Assembly (NCBI GenBank): GCA_021776335.1
Contig: JAJFGB010000007.1
Span: 62,001-126,000 of the forward strand
Length of the DNA stretch: 64,000 nt
Origin: Hyphococcus sp.
Lineage (GTDB): Bacteria; Pseudomonadota; Alphaproteobacteria; Caulobacterales; Parvularculaceae
Reading direction: 5' to 3'
The position numbers and the translations under genes were made by a program. Shown here one piece after another: positions 33,655 through 43,216 of the stretch. Numbering within the stretch: position 1 is the first letter of the stretch; every line of letters begins with the position of its first letter. The notes beneath the pieces were generated by a model. The model was given only the letters and a program-made list of their open reading frames with translations. It searched no databases and was not told the origin of the DNA.

Positions 33655-36380
33655 TGTCCCAGCCGCTCCAAAAGGATCGGCGTATGCACCTGATCGGATT
33701 TATAATTGCCCGTGAACGCGACCATGACGATGTTGACGCCAGCGCGATAAGCAAGTTCGCGGGCGCGCTCGCCGCCCCGGCCCATGGGACGGACCGGGCG
33801 GCCAAAAGAATCTGCGGCCCAGGCGCCAGCCCAGTCGCGCCCTCCGATGATCAGTGGTGTGACGCCATCATTGGCGCCGCTTGTATCGGCCTGAACCCAA
33901 ACCGGATTATTTCTGAGGCGGCCCGGAAGGTCCGTCATGAGATAAAATGAGCGGGTCAGGACGTGACTCGTGTCCACAGGCGTCAGGGCCGGGATGTTGA
34001 GCTGGGACAGAATGCGTTGCAGCGCGAGAGATTCAGGCGTTGCGCCGGGCGCCACGGCGCGTTCGTCGTCGCGCGTGTCGAATAAAATAAGCCCGCCGAA
34101 GCGCATAAAATTTTCTATATTAGATAGCGCAGCATCTGACGGCGCATCGGCGCCGGGTACGATCGGCCAATATAAAAATGGATATACAGATAGATCATCT
34201 GTATCAAGATTAACGATTTGAGGCGGGCCGGGCTCTATTGCTGTTCGGCGCACCAGCTCGCGACTTAGGCCTGCCAATGCTTGCGCCGACAGGCGGTCCA
34301 TGGCGGGGTCGCCGGTTTGAACATAGGCAAGGCGCGTCACCAACGCCGCTTCGGTAGGCTTTCGTTCGATTGCGGGGTTAAGCGGTTCCGCAGAGACATC
34401 TGCCGGAAATGAGGCGGGGATAACTGTAAGAACAACGAGCGCTGTGGCAGCGCGTAGCGGCAGCTTGCCGCTGAGAGCCAGGGTAACAAAGCCATCGGCT
34501 AACGCCAAAAGCAGCACCACGATAAACAATGGTGGGCCGAGTGCGATCGGCGGGTCTGCGGCATAGGGCGCAATTGTTACACCGGGTAATTCAATCGGCG
34601 AGAAAGGCGTTTCCAGGCTGACTGCGTTTAAAGCGAGCGGCGCCTCAGCTGCGCCGTAAAACCCGGGCGTACGCGCCGCCATCGGAGCCAACGACAATTC
34701 TTCTGCACTCAATGCAGCATCATCATCGGCTGGACGCCGCAGGCGGCCGTAGCCATCCATGAGTCGCAGCGGTGCGTAGCGTGCGCTTGCCGCCTCGTCG
34801 GCATTTTCAGGTCCAAGGGTTGATAGAAATGTCAGCCGGCGCAGCATGTCGACAAAGACACCGGAGATTGGCAAATCCGACCAGGCTGGCGTTGCAGTGA
34901 TGTGAAAAAGTGCATTAACACCAGCGCCGAGTCGCATACCGGTTACCAGTGGCGTGCCGTCAGCAAGCCGCGCCCAGGTTTTTTCTGTTGTGGCGCCGCC
35001 AGGCTGGGCAAGCACCTGTTGGCGCACGAAGACATCGTGCGGCGCGCGCAGACCGGCAAATGGTCCGGTGTCGCTGAACGCTTCCAGCGCCTGCGGCGTG
35101 TCCCAGGTAAGCGCCCCGCCGAAGGCGCGCCCACCCCCCCGCAGCGCCACCGGCAACAAAGGCGGCGTTTCATCTTGTGCTGTTTCGGCAAGCACCGGCC
35201 CGGCAAATCTGATCAAAACGCCGCCGCTTTCGATCCAATCCGTAAGCGCGGCCACTTCGCTCGGCCGTAGTCTTCCGATGTCGTTCAAAACGATGACGGA
35301 TACATCCGAACCGAGAATTGCATCGAGGGAGTCTTCTATGAATTCTGCATAAGGATTAAGTGCTTGCCGCACGTAGTGAGCGCCGCTCAGCAAATTATTT
35401 CGCCCAGTGTTGGCGTCTGTAACAAGGCCGATCAGCGCGCGCCGGTCGCGCGAATCGATTAGCTGTGTGGCGCCGGCCGAATCGATGTTTTCAACGCGCA
35501 CAATGGAAAGTTCATTGCGCAGCGCCAGGGGCAAATCCAGTGTTACGTCGCGCACCAATTCGTCGGCGGCCATCTCAATCGATAATCGTGTCAGCTCGCG
35601 TCCATCCCGCGCGGTCGCGGTGACGGCGCCGACCCAGTCTTTGCTTGTGTCCAGCCTTTCGATTCGAAAGACCGGTCCCGCAGTCTCTTGCCCCATGGCG
35701 CGGAGAATGAGCTTCGGCGCATTTCGGTCAACAAGCACGGTCAGCGCGCCGCGTTTAGATAGGGCGCCCGCCAGCATCCTATCATCATCGCCTGCAAGGC
35801 CGTCGGAAAGCCAGCGTATTTCAGCAGACCCCGCCTTTTCGAATATTGGGTCAAGCGTCTCAAGCCGGGAAAGAAAATCATTTCGGTCCGCGCTAAATGG
35901 TTGCGGCGTCAAAGCTTCAGCGGCAGTTTGCGCCTGCTCGGGTGTTATTGGCGCCCAGGCTGTGGGTGATTTTTCCGGCGACGTTGTTGCGAGGAAAAGC
36001 GATCGACCCGATTGCGCTGCTTCTGCGGCGGCGTTGCGGATGGCGTCGCGCCGCGCGGCCCAATGTTGCGCCGCAGCCCAGCTGTCATCGACCACAAGAA
36101 CCAGTGGCCCTGTACTTGTCGTCGGGGCAGGCGCGTTAAGCACCGGACTAGCAAGGCCGATAATCACCATCGCTGCCAGAATGAGTCGCAACAATAAAAG
36201 CCACCATGGTGTGCGGTCTGGTGTTTCCTCGGGGGTCGTCAGTTGGCGAAGGATCATGAACGCCGGAAAGCGCGTACGCTTCGGCGCTGGCGGTGTTGCG
36301 CGCAACAGAAACCAGATCAAAGGCAGCGCTGCGAGTGCGACGAGAATAAGCGGTGAGGCAAAGGAAAGGGCGCTAAACAT
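33651..36380 (-). CDS. BatA-type membrane protein with C-terminal DUF4159
   Basis: A 909-residue protein. The N terminus is the BatA form: two helices (SPLILVALAALPLIWFLL and WWLLLLRLILAAMVIIGL) around PAPKRTRFPAF. A vWA-like domain follows (LVLVVDDSWAAAQ), then a long central GATase-like region, a helix near 620-640, and DUF4159 in the last ~210 residues (TRLAYVQTGDPAMDRLS to the end). DUF4159 is an uncharacterised domain repeatedly found with MoxR and DUF58. It starts 1 bp after the DUF58 gene ends and overlaps the next gene by 4 bp. Confidence 0.85.
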   Translation of the reverse strand: MFSALSFASPLILVALAALPLIWFLLRATPPAPKRTRFPAFMILRQLTTPEETPDRTPWWLLLLRLILAAMVIIGLASPVLNAPAPTTSTGPLVLVVDDSWAAAQHWAARRDAIRNAAAEAAQSGRSLFLATTSPEKSPTAWAPITPEQAQTAAEALTPQPFSADRNDFLSRLETLDPIFEKAGSAEIRWLSDGLAGDDDRMLAGALSKRGALTVLVDRNAPKLILRAMGQETAGPVFRIERLDTSKDWVGAVTATARDGRELTRLSIEMAADELVRDVTLDLPLALRNELSIVRVENIDSAGATQLIDSRDRRALIGLVTDANTGRNNLLSGAHYVRQALNPYAEFIEDSLDAILGSDVSVIVLNDIGRLRPSEVAALTDWIESGGVLIRFAGPVLAETAQDETPPLLPVALRGGGRAFGGALTWDTPQALEAFSDTGPFAGLRAPHDVFVRQQVLAQPGGATTEKTWARLADGTPLVTGMRLGAGVNALFHITATPAWSDLPISGVFVDMLRRLTFLSTLGPENADEAASARYAPLRLMDGYGRLRRPADDDAALSAEELSLAPMAARTPGFYGAAEAPLALNAVSLETPFSPIELPGVTIAPYAADPPIALGPPLFIVVLLLALADGFVTLALSGKLPLRAATALVVLTVIPASFPADVSAEPLNPAIERKPTEAALVTRLAYVQTGDPAMDRLSAQALAGLSRELVRRTAIEPGPPQIVNLDTDDLSVYPFLYWPIVPGADAPSDAALSNIENFMRFGGLILFDTRDDERAVAPGATPESLALQRILSQLNIPALTPVDTSHVLTRSFYLMTDLPGRLRNNPVWVQADTSGANDGVTPLIIGGRDWAGAWAADSFGRPVRPMGRGGERARELAYRAGVNIVMVAFTGNYKSDQVHTPILLERLGQ

Positions 36381-37280
36381 CTATTTGGTCCACACCCGCA
36401 TATCGCCGAGCGCCGTATAAAGAGACAACAGTGCTGTTTGCGCAGGCCGATCCGTTCGGTGGCTGATAAACGTCCAGTCGAGCTTGCGCGCGAGATCGTT
36501 GAGCGCTTCACGATGCGCGTCAAATTTTACCTTATAAGCGGCGCCGACCGATCCGGTTTCGCCAAATATGAGCCGGTCTGTGCTCTCCATATCTTTGAAT
36601 TCAATGCGGCCCCGGAATGGAAACTCTTCTTCTGCGGGGTCACAAATTTGCACAAGCGCGCCTTTGGCGCCGCTCGCCGCCAATGAAGATGCGGCGGCGG
36701 TGATATCATCAAGCGGTGCGAAGAAATCGCTGAACACGACGACACGAGCGCCAGCCGGTAATTGAGAGACTGGCGGCGTGGAGGCCGCATCGTCAAATTG
36801 TTCGATACGGAGTGCTTCAAGAATTCGCGTTGGCGCCCCGCGTCCCTGAAATGGCGGTCGGTTTTCGCCGAGGACACCAATACGCTCCCCAGCCTGTGAC
36901 AGCAGGATTGCCAAAGCTGTTGTGAGGACATCGGCGCGACGGCGCTTGGTTGGCGTTGTTTTTTTTGAACGATAGTCGAGTGAACGCGACGGATCCCGCC
37001 ACAGATAAACAGCCGCCGCCGCCTCCCATTCATTTTGCCTGATATATAATCGGTCAGCGGCGCGTGCGGATTGGCGCCAGTCGATCATGGAAACCGGATC
37101 GCCAAATGCATAAGGACGGTGCTGCCAGAATGTTTCGCCCGGACCGGCGCGTCGCCGCCCGTGGAGGCCGGACGCCACAGTTTGTGCAATTCGTTCCGCC
37201 TCCACCAACAGCGCGGGAAAAAGCGCTGCAGCTTCTTCGGCGCCACGACGGACGGCAAGCGTTTCTTTCTGGGGTGTCAT
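36381..37280 (-). CDS. DUF58 domain protein (MoxR partner)
   Basis: A 299-residue protein of the DUF58 family, which forms a vWA-like fold and almost always accompanies MoxR ATPases. The hallmark region is RRAGPGETFWQHRPYAFGD followed by IDWRQSARADRLY-type residues (~residues 45-75), then a vWA-like core with VVFSDFFAP. It is soluble, unlike the second DUF58 protein at 54803, which has N-terminal helices. It lies between moxR and the DUF4159 gene. Confidence 0.88.
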   Translation of the reverse strand: MTPQKETLAVRRGAEEAAALFPALLVEAERIAQTVASGLHGRRRAGPGETFWQHRPYAFGDPVSMIDWRQSARAADRLYIRQNEWEAAAAVYLWRDPSRSLDYRSKKTTPTKRRRADVLTTALAILLSQAGERIGVLGENRPPFQGRGAPTRILEALRIEQFDDAASTPPVSQLPAGARVVVFSDFFAPLDDITAAASSLAASGAKGALVQICDPAEEEFPFRGRIEFKDMESTDRLIFGETGSVGAAYKVKFDAHREALNDLARKLDWTFISHRTDRPAQTALLSLYTALGDMRVWTK

Positions 37281-37298
37281 CAGTATGGCGCCGTCCTT

Positions 37299-38303
37299 TT
37301 ACGCGTCGGCTTTCAACCCGCCCAAAAGCTCATCAACAAATTGATCTGTATCCAGCCCTTCCGACCGTGCTGCAAAATTGAGGGCCATACGGTGGCGCAA
37401 CACAGGCTTGGCAAGGCGCAAGACATCATCAGGTGACGGTGCATGGCGTCCGTCAATTAACGCAAGCGCCCGGGCCGCAAGCGAAAGCGCTTGACTGGCG
37501 CGCGGCCCCGGTCCCCATGCCACCAACGAACGTACGCGCTCTGTCGCATTTTCATCGGGGCGCGCCGCGCGTACCAACTTTAATATCATCTCAACAATTT
37601 GTTCGCCGATGGGCATCTGCCGGACCAGCGCTTGTGCATTCACCAGATCGGCGCTCGACATCACTGCATCGACATTCACTGTCTGTGCTCCCGTCGTTTG
37701 GGCCAGCATGCGTCGCTCCGATTCGAGGTCGGGGTAGCCGACATTGATCTGCAACAAGAAACGATCGAGCTGCGCTTCGGGCAGGGGGTAGGTGCCCTCT
37801 TGTTCGATTGGATTTTGGGTCGCGAGAACGTGAAACGGCTCAGGCAGATCATGACGTGCGCCTGCAACGGTGACATGTTGTTCCTGCATTGCCTGCAGTA
37901 GCGCAGACTGCGTGCGCGGACTTGCGCGGTTAATTTCGTCAGCCATCAGCAGCTGGCAGAAAACTGGCCCCGGGATGAACCGGAATTCTCGTTTGCCGTC
38001 GCTTGTTTCTTCAAGCACCTCAGAACCGAGAACATCGCCTGGCATGAGGTCAGGGGTAAATTGAACCCGCTTTTCGGAAAGCCCCAAAAGGTCTGCGACA
38101 GACGTCACCAGCAGTGTTTTGGCGAGGCCTGGCGCGCCGACCAGGAGGCCGTGCCCGCCAGCGGCAAGTGTCGCCAGTGTGAGGTCAATGACCTCTTCCT
38201 GGCCAAAAATCACTTTTCCCAGTGATTTTCGGGCGTCGGCGAATTTTGCTGCTATTTCGTCAAAGGCGCGGATTTGGTCCTGATCGGGCATTGTGGCTTT
38301 CAC
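37299..38303 (-). CDS. MoxR family AAA+ ATPase (first copy)
   Basis: A 334-residue MoxR-class chaperone-like ATPase. Walker A is VGAPGLAKTLL, Walker B LLMADEINRASP, sensor 1 ATQNPIEQEGTYPLPEAQ and the arginine finger LDRFLLQ. It begins the leftward cluster MoxR-DUF58-DUF4159-vWA/GATase, probably driving conformational work on a vWA-containing partner. ATG 38303 is used; ATG at codon 5 is equally possible. The divergent 274-bp gap to sppA should contain its promoter. Confidence 0.93.
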   Translation of the reverse strand: MKATMPDQDQIRAFDEIAAKFADARKSLGKVIFGQEEVIDLTLATLAAGGHGLLVGAPGLAKTLLVTSVADLLGLSEKRVQFTPDLMPGDVLGSEVLEETSDGKREFRFIPGPVFCQLLMADEINRASPRTQSALLQAMQEQHVTVAGARHDLPEPFHVLATQNPIEQEGTYPLPEAQLDRFLLQINVGYPDLESERRMLAQTTGAQTVNVDAVMSSADLVNAQALVRQMPIGEQIVEMILKLVRAARPDENATERVRSLVAWGPGPRASQALSLAARALALIDGRHAPSPDDVLRLAKPVLRHRMALNFAARSEGLDTDQFVDELLGGLKADA

Positions 38304-38577
38304 TGATAAGGGTTTCTTTTAAGACGAGAAATTCAAATAGCATGGCTCATTGCCGGTTAAATAACTGCTTGGCAAGAAATCGGCTCGGATTGTCGCAAAA
38401 CTCTTGCCCCTTGCGCCATATCACCCATTTTCTTTACGATACCGAAATGTGCATGATGGCAGGCTGCGGCCGGCTCTCTGGCGCGTAGAGGGGTCTACTG
38501 CGATGGTCATAAACGCTTTGTAGCGGGGCTGGCAGGTCGTGGGTATGAAAATGAGCCTATAGAAAAAGGGGCAGTTT

Positions 38578-40476
38578 GTGTCTGATAGCGATTCGAATTT
38601 TACGGTTTGGAGTTTCTTCAAGGGCTTCGGCAAGCTGATAATTGGGATATTGCTCCTCATTCAAGGGTTGATTGGCCTTGTTGTGGTGGTCCTGTTTGTC
38701 GGTGTGTTGCTGAGCGTTTCCAACGGCGTTGCCGGCAATAATGACAAGGTGACCGTCGCGGTGCCCGATGGCGCCGTTCTTCATCTTGATCCTAACGGCG
38801 TTCTGGTGGAGCAGGCCGAAACCGTTGATCCCTTTGATGTGCTTCTTGAGGAAGCCTACGGCCGCAATGAGCCCACTCAAATCGCAGTACACGATGTCGT
38901 GCGCGTGATCCGAAATGCTAAAGAGGACAAACGCATTAAGGGCCTGGTGCTTGACCTCGGCGCGCTACAGGCGTCGCCAAGCAGCGCGAGCAAGCTTCAT
39001 TATATCGCAAAGGAAATCGCAGCCTTTAAGGAAAGCGGCAAAAAAGTCGTCGCTATCGGTGATTTTTACAGCCAGGACCAGTATTTGCTCGCCGCTAATG
39101 CAGATGAGATCTACATGAATGACTACGGCAATATCGTATTATACGGATATGGCCGCTATGCGACTTTTGTGAAGTCGCTACTCGAAAAATTGAAAATTAC
39201 CAGTCATGTTTTTCGGGTCGGAACTTTCAAATCAGCGGTTGAACCTTTCTTGCGCGATGACATGTCGCCGGAGGCCAAGCAGGCCAACCAGGCGTATCTT
39301 GACGTTTTATGGCGCGAATATATCACCGTGGTTGAGGGCGCCCGAGGGCTTCAAGCTGGCTCAATCGAACAATACGCCAATAATTTGGGCGCCATTATGG
39401 AAACTGTCGACGGCGACTTCGCCAAAGCGGCAGTAGAAACCGGCCTTGTCGACGAATTAAAATCTCGCGCCGAACAAAATAAGTATCTGGTCGATCAGTT
39501 CGGCGCCGGGCATGATGGCGAGTCCTTCAAGCGGGTCGGATATCGCCGCTATCTGACGGCAATCGATGAAGATCGTGACGGTTCAAATCCCAATATCGCG
39601 GTCGTGACGGCGTCAGGCGTCATCGTCGACGGCGAAGCGCCCAGAGGGCAGGCGGCAGGCGGCGATACGATTGCAGCGCTTCTCAAAAAAGCCCGTGAAG
39701 ATGATGATGTAAAAGCCGTCGTCTTGCGTGTGGACAGTCCCGGTGGTTCGGCCTTTGCCTCCGACATTGTGCGCGATGAGTTGCTTGCGATTAAAGCGGC
39801 CGGCAAGCCCGTGGTTGCATCCATGGGTTCGCTTGCTGCGTCGGGCGGGTATTGGGTTGCAGCATCTGCTGACGAAATCTGGGCTGCGCCGATGACCATC
39901 ACCGGCTCGATCGGGATTTTCGGCTATTTTAACACGTTTGAGAACACGGCTGCTGAAGTGGGCGTCTATGTTGACGGTGTCGGTACGACCTCGCTTGCGC
40001 CGATCCTGGCGACTGGTATCGGGCCATTGCCCGATGCAGCCGCTGACATCATCCAGCAATCGGTAGAAAATGGTTATGACCGTTTTTTGACCGTCGTTGG
40101 CGAGGGGCGTGGTCTTGAGAAGGATTATGTGGACTCAGTTGGTCAGGGCCGTGTGTGGATCGGCGAACGCGCTCTAGAGCTTCGCCTGATCGACAAGCTT
40201 GGCGACCTTGATGATGCTATCGCCTCTGCGGCAGTGCTTGCCAAACTTGAAGACTATGACGTTGTTGAGATGGAAGAAAAGCAAACGCCATTTGAAAAAA
40301 TAATCGGCAATCTTTCTTCGCAAGCGCTCGTGGTGACCGGGTTGGATGACAAGATCCGCCGCCGCCACGTAACGGCATTGGAAAAATTTATAGGTGAGGC
40401 AGAACATCAAATTGAATTTTTTGAGCAGTTCAACGATCCAAACGCCGCTTATGCGCGGTGTCTCGACTGCCAGTAA
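38578..40476 (+). CDS. sppA: Signal peptide peptidase SppA, 67K type
   Basis: A 632-residue membrane-bound serine protease degrading cleaved signal peptides. One N-terminal helix (~20-50) anchors it. The tandem S49 domains show SQDQYLLAANADEIYMN in the first half (the region of the catalytic Lys in E. coli) and GSLAASGGYWVAASADEIW in the second, with nucleophile S422. Start is GTG 38578 with AGGGG seven bases upstream. The length matches the long proteobacterial form. Confidence 0.95.
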   Translation: MSDSDSNFTVWSFFKGFGKLIIGILLLIQGLIGLVVVVLFVGVLLSVSNGVAGNNDKVTVAVPDGAVLHLDPNGVLVEQAETVDPFDVLLEEAYGRNEPTQIAVHDVVRVIRNAKEDKRIKGLVLDLGALQASPSSASKLHYIAKEIAAFKESGKKVVAIGDFYSQDQYLLAANADEIYMNDYGNIVLYGYGRYATFVKSLLEKLKITSHVFRVGTFKSAVEPFLRDDMSPEAKQANQAYLDVLWREYITVVEGARGLQAGSIEQYANNLGAIMETVDGDFAKAAVETGLVDELKSRAEQNKYLVDQFGAGHDGESFKRVGYRRYLTAIDEDRDGSNPNIAVVTASGVIVDGEAPRGQAAGGDTIAALLKKAREDDDVKAVVLRVDSPGGSAFASDIVRDELLAIKAAGKPVVASMGSLAASGGYWVAASADEIWAAPMTITGSIGIFGYFNTFENTAAEVGVYVDGVGTTSLAPILATGIGPLPDAAADIIQQSVENGYDRFLTVVGEGRGLEKDYVDSVGQGRVWIGERALELRLIDKLGDLDDAIASAAVLAKLEDYDVVEMEEKQTPFEKIIGNLSSQALVVTGLDDKIRRRHVTALEKFIGEAEHQIEFFEQFNDPNAAYARCLDCQ

Positions 40477-40514
40477 TATTCCGGCGCGCAACCAGCGCCG
40501 CTGACAACAAGGAG

Positions 40515-40548
40515 CCGGCGCTGCGGTAACGCGGCGCCGGTTTTGTTT
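40515..40548 (+). terminator. Rho-independent terminator after sppA
   Basis: CCGGCGC (40515-40521) pairs with GCGCCGG (40534-40540) across a 12-nt loop and TTTTGTTT follows at once. It ends only about 2 bp before the next possible start, so the DUF1285 gene needs a promoter inside or read-through. Confidence 0.82.
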
Positions 40549-40549
40549 G

Positions 40550-41128
40550 ATGCAGGACTTAATGCGATATGCAGCAAAACTTGAGGGCGCAGGTGGCAAA
40601 TCCTTGCCGCCGGTGCATTTGTGGAATCCTGACTATTGCGGCGAAATTGATCTTGTTATCAAACGCGACGGCACATGGTTTCACGAAGGAACGCCGATCG
40701 GCCGCGCACGCCTTGTTCGCCTCTTTTCAACCGTGCTGAGGCATGAGGGTGAGCGCCATTTTTTGGTGACGCCTGTCGAAAAGCTCGGCATATGTGTGGA
40801 AGATGTTCCATTTATCGCCGTATTGATGCGCCGGGAGGGCGAAAGTGAGAGACAGCGCCTGGTTTTCACAACCAATGTCGGCGACGAAGCCGTCGCGGGA
40901 GCGGAACACAATTTGGTGTTTCGAAAAGACCCCGAAACCGGTGAAGGCGCTCCTTACATTGACGTTAGAGCGGGTCTTGAGGCGCGGATTGCGCGCGCCG
41001 TGTTTTACGACCTTGTGGCGCTGGGCGAAACTCACCAGATAGATGGCGAGGAAAAATTCGGCGTCTGGTCGGACGGCGTATTCTTCCCGTTTGGTTCAGC
41101 CAGCGAAGTGTTTGTAAAAGGCTCATGA
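40550..41128 (+). CDS. DUF1285 family protein
   Basis: A ~192-residue protein of the DUF1285 family, with no known function. Typical parts are LWNPDYCGEIDLVIKRDGTWFHEGTPI (N-terminal half) and RLFSTVLRHEGERHFLVTPVEKL. The possible starts are TTG 40547, ATG 40550 and ATG 40562. The sppA terminator ends just before, so ATG 40562 may be the true one. It overlaps nudL by 4 bp and forms an operon with nudL and the CCA gene. Confidence 0.85.
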   Translation: MQDLMRYAAKLEGAGGKSLPPVHLWNPDYCGEIDLVIKRDGTWFHEGTPIGRARLVRLFSTVLRHEGERHFLVTPVEKLGICVEDVPFIAVLMRREGESERQRLVFTTNVGDEAVAGAEHNLVFRKDPETGEGAPYIDVRAGLEARIARAVFYDLVALGETHQIDGEEKFGVWSDGVFFPFGSASEVFVKGS

Positions 41129-41799
41129 TGAGTGTGAAGGCACAAGAGATGAATTCTTTCACGGCGGATTGGCGCGCGCGAATTGAGGCTAACCTTCACC
41201 GCGCTTCAGCGCAGCGTGTGCGCGAAATGTTCAGCGAGATCAATCCGCATCTTGTCGGCGATAAATTGTTTGAGAGCCGCTGGAGTGACATTCGGATGGA
41301 TGCGGCTGTTTTGGTGCCAATCATCAATCGACCCGAAGGCGCAACGGTGCTGTTGACCGTGCGTTCATCTAACATGCCTTCCCACCCAGGTCAGATTAGC
41401 TTTCCTGGGGGCAAGGCGGAGCCCACAGATAAAGACCGCATCGCAACGGCGTTGCGTGAGGCTCATGAGGAAGTCAATATTGCGCCGAACGCTGCGGATG
41501 TGATCGGCGCGCTCGGCGTTCACAAGGGCGGGCTCGGTTTTTCCGTTACACCGGTTATTGCCGTTATTGACCCAACGGCAGACATAAAGCCCTGTCCCCG
41601 GGAAGTGGGAGAGATTTTTGAGGCGCCGCTTAATTTTGTCGCTGATTTAAGCAATCACATCACCGAAGAGCGCGAACATGAGGGCATAAAATACAATATG
41701 TTCGCGGCGCCTTATGGCCGATTTCATATTTGGGGCCTGACTGCAGGTATTTTGCGTACGCTTGCCGAGACTCTCCAGGAAAAAGGGTCGGCGCGGTGA
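41125..41799 (+). CDS. CoA pyrophosphatase-type Nudix hydrolase (NudL/YeaB)
   Basis: A 224-residue Nudix enzyme hydrolysing CoA to 4'-phosphopantetheine and 3',5'-ADP. Before the Nudix box sits the UPF0035 mark LLTVRSSNMPSHPGQISFPGG, and the box continues with AEPTDK to LREAHEEVNI. The start overlaps the DUF1285 stop (ATGA), and the stop overlaps the GTG start of the CCA gene, so all three are translationally linked. Confidence 0.9.
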   Translation: MMSVKAQEMNSFTADWRARIEANLHRASAQRVREMFSEINPHLVGDKLFESRWSDIRMDAAVLVPIINRPEGATVLLTVRSSNMPSHPGQISFPGGKAEPTDKDRIATALREAHEEVNIAPNAADVIGALGVHKGGLGFSVTPVIAVIDPTADIKPCPREVGEIFEAPLNFVADLSNHITEEREHEGIKYNMFAAPYGRFHIWGLTAGILRTLAETLQEKGSAR

Positions 41800-43037
41800 G
41801 CGCTGGCGCGCAAAGCTGGGTTCCTTTGACGAATGCGCAACGCCTCCATTTCCAATGGTTGGAAGCGCCGTCATTAAAGCGTGTTATTGCGGCGCTGGAG
41901 AGCGCTGAGGCAGGATCCGCGCGGTTCGTCGGGGGGTGCGTCCGCGACAGCCTTCTCGGCGCGGCGCCGAAAGATTTTGACGTCGCAACGACGCTCGAGC
42001 CCGATGCTGTCATCGCAGCATTGAAGGCGGCGGGGCTGCGTGCTGCGCCAACCGGTATTGAGCACGGCACCATAACAGCCATCGTTGATCATCAAGGTGT
42101 TGAGGTGACAACATTGCGTGCAGATGTCTCCACGGATGGGCGGCGCGCCACTGTAGCGTTCACCAAAGACTGGTCAGTTGACGCCGGTCGTCGCGATTTT
42201 CGGATCAATGCAATCTACCTAACCCCCGACGGCCGGTTATTTGATTCTGTCGGTGGTATCGCAGACGCTAACGACAAATGTGTGCGCTTTATTGGTGAAG
42301 CGGCAGGGCGCATTCGCGAAGACTATCTACGAATATTACGGTTTTTCAGGTTTACCGCTCGGTTTTCAGAGAGCTTTGACGATGCAGGGTTATCGGCCTG
42401 CGCTGCGTTGAAGGATGGTGTGGCGCAGCTTTCCGCTGAGCGCATTGGCGCCGAGATGATGACCGTTCTCGCATTGCCGCGCGCGACAATGGCATTGGCC
42501 GCTATGCAAAAAACCGGCGTTCTTGAAATGATCTGGCCTGCGGCGGCGGATATCACCGCTGTTGACCGGTTAAAGTCCATAGACCCTGCAGCATCTGCAC
42601 CGCTCGTTCTTGCCGTTCTTTACAGTGAGCGGGGTGACGGCATCGGCGCGCGGCTGCGCCTTTCAAATGCAGAAAAATCCGTGAGGTCAAACGCCTTAAA
42701 AGGGGCCGAGAAAATTGCGCTAGAACTCAGCGTTCAAGACGCGCATGCGTTGATATATCGTCTCGGCAAGGATGTTTTTACGGATGCGATCGCCGCCGCC
42801 GGCGCGTTTCAAGCGGTTTCCGAAAGTGACTACCGGCGTCTCAAATCCATTGTTGATGATTGGACGCCGCCGGTGCTGCCGATTTCCGGCCGGCACATTA
42901 TTGACCGCGGCGTTGATGCCGGACCTGCAGTGGCAAAGATCCTCAGCGCTATAGAGGAACAATGGATCGCAGAGGCGTTTCCTGATGACGCCCGCTTGCA
43001 GGCGATTTTGACGGAACAAATCACGCATTACTGCTAA
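41796..43037 (+). CDS. CCA tRNA nucleotidyltransferase-type poly(A) polymerase family protein
   Basis: A 413-residue class II nucleotidyltransferase. The catalytic head has RFVGGCVRDSLLG, then DFDVATT (two metal-binding Asp) and GRRDFRINAIY. The RNA-binding neck is GRIREDYLRILRFFRFTAR. The alphaproteobacterial group is annotated as CCA-adding enzyme; poly(A) polymerase cannot be excluded by sequence alone. Start GTG 41796 overlaps the nudL stop (GTGA). Confidence 0.9.
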   Translation: MSAGAQSWVPLTNAQRLHFQWLEAPSLKRVIAALESAEAGSARFVGGCVRDSLLGAAPKDFDVATTLEPDAVIAALKAAGLRAAPTGIEHGTITAIVDHQGVEVTTLRADVSTDGRRATVAFTKDWSVDAGRRDFRINAIYLTPDGRLFDSVGGIADANDKCVRFIGEAAGRIREDYLRILRFFRFTARFSESFDDAGLSACAALKDGVAQLSAERIGAEMMTVLALPRATMALAAMQKTGVLEMIWPAAADITAVDRLKSIDPAASAPLVLAVLYSERGDGIGARLRLSNAEKSVRSNALKGAEKIALELSVQDAHALIYRLGKDVFTDAIAAAGAFQAVSESDYRRLKSIVDDWTPPVLPISGRHIIDRGVDAGPAVAKILSAIEEQWIAEAFPDDARLQAILTEQITHYC

Positions 43038-43216
43038 CGATCTCTCTACCGTCCGGCGAGGGGCCTTAACGTCGACGCTAACGTCTCGCAGGACGGAATA
43101 TCCCCAAGACTGCAAATTCTCTCAGCAAATCCAGGTATTTGGCGCCAGTACTGTTTGACCCCGCCGGTCAAAGCCGGTTTTATGAGCCAAAATAAAATAT
43201 CAGGGAGACGACAGGG

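Noticed and set aside
35407-36420. Long open frame antisense to the DUF4159/BatA gene
   Set aside because: It is a Ser/Arg-rich shadow frame opposite a well-supported protein, with no ribosome site or domain.
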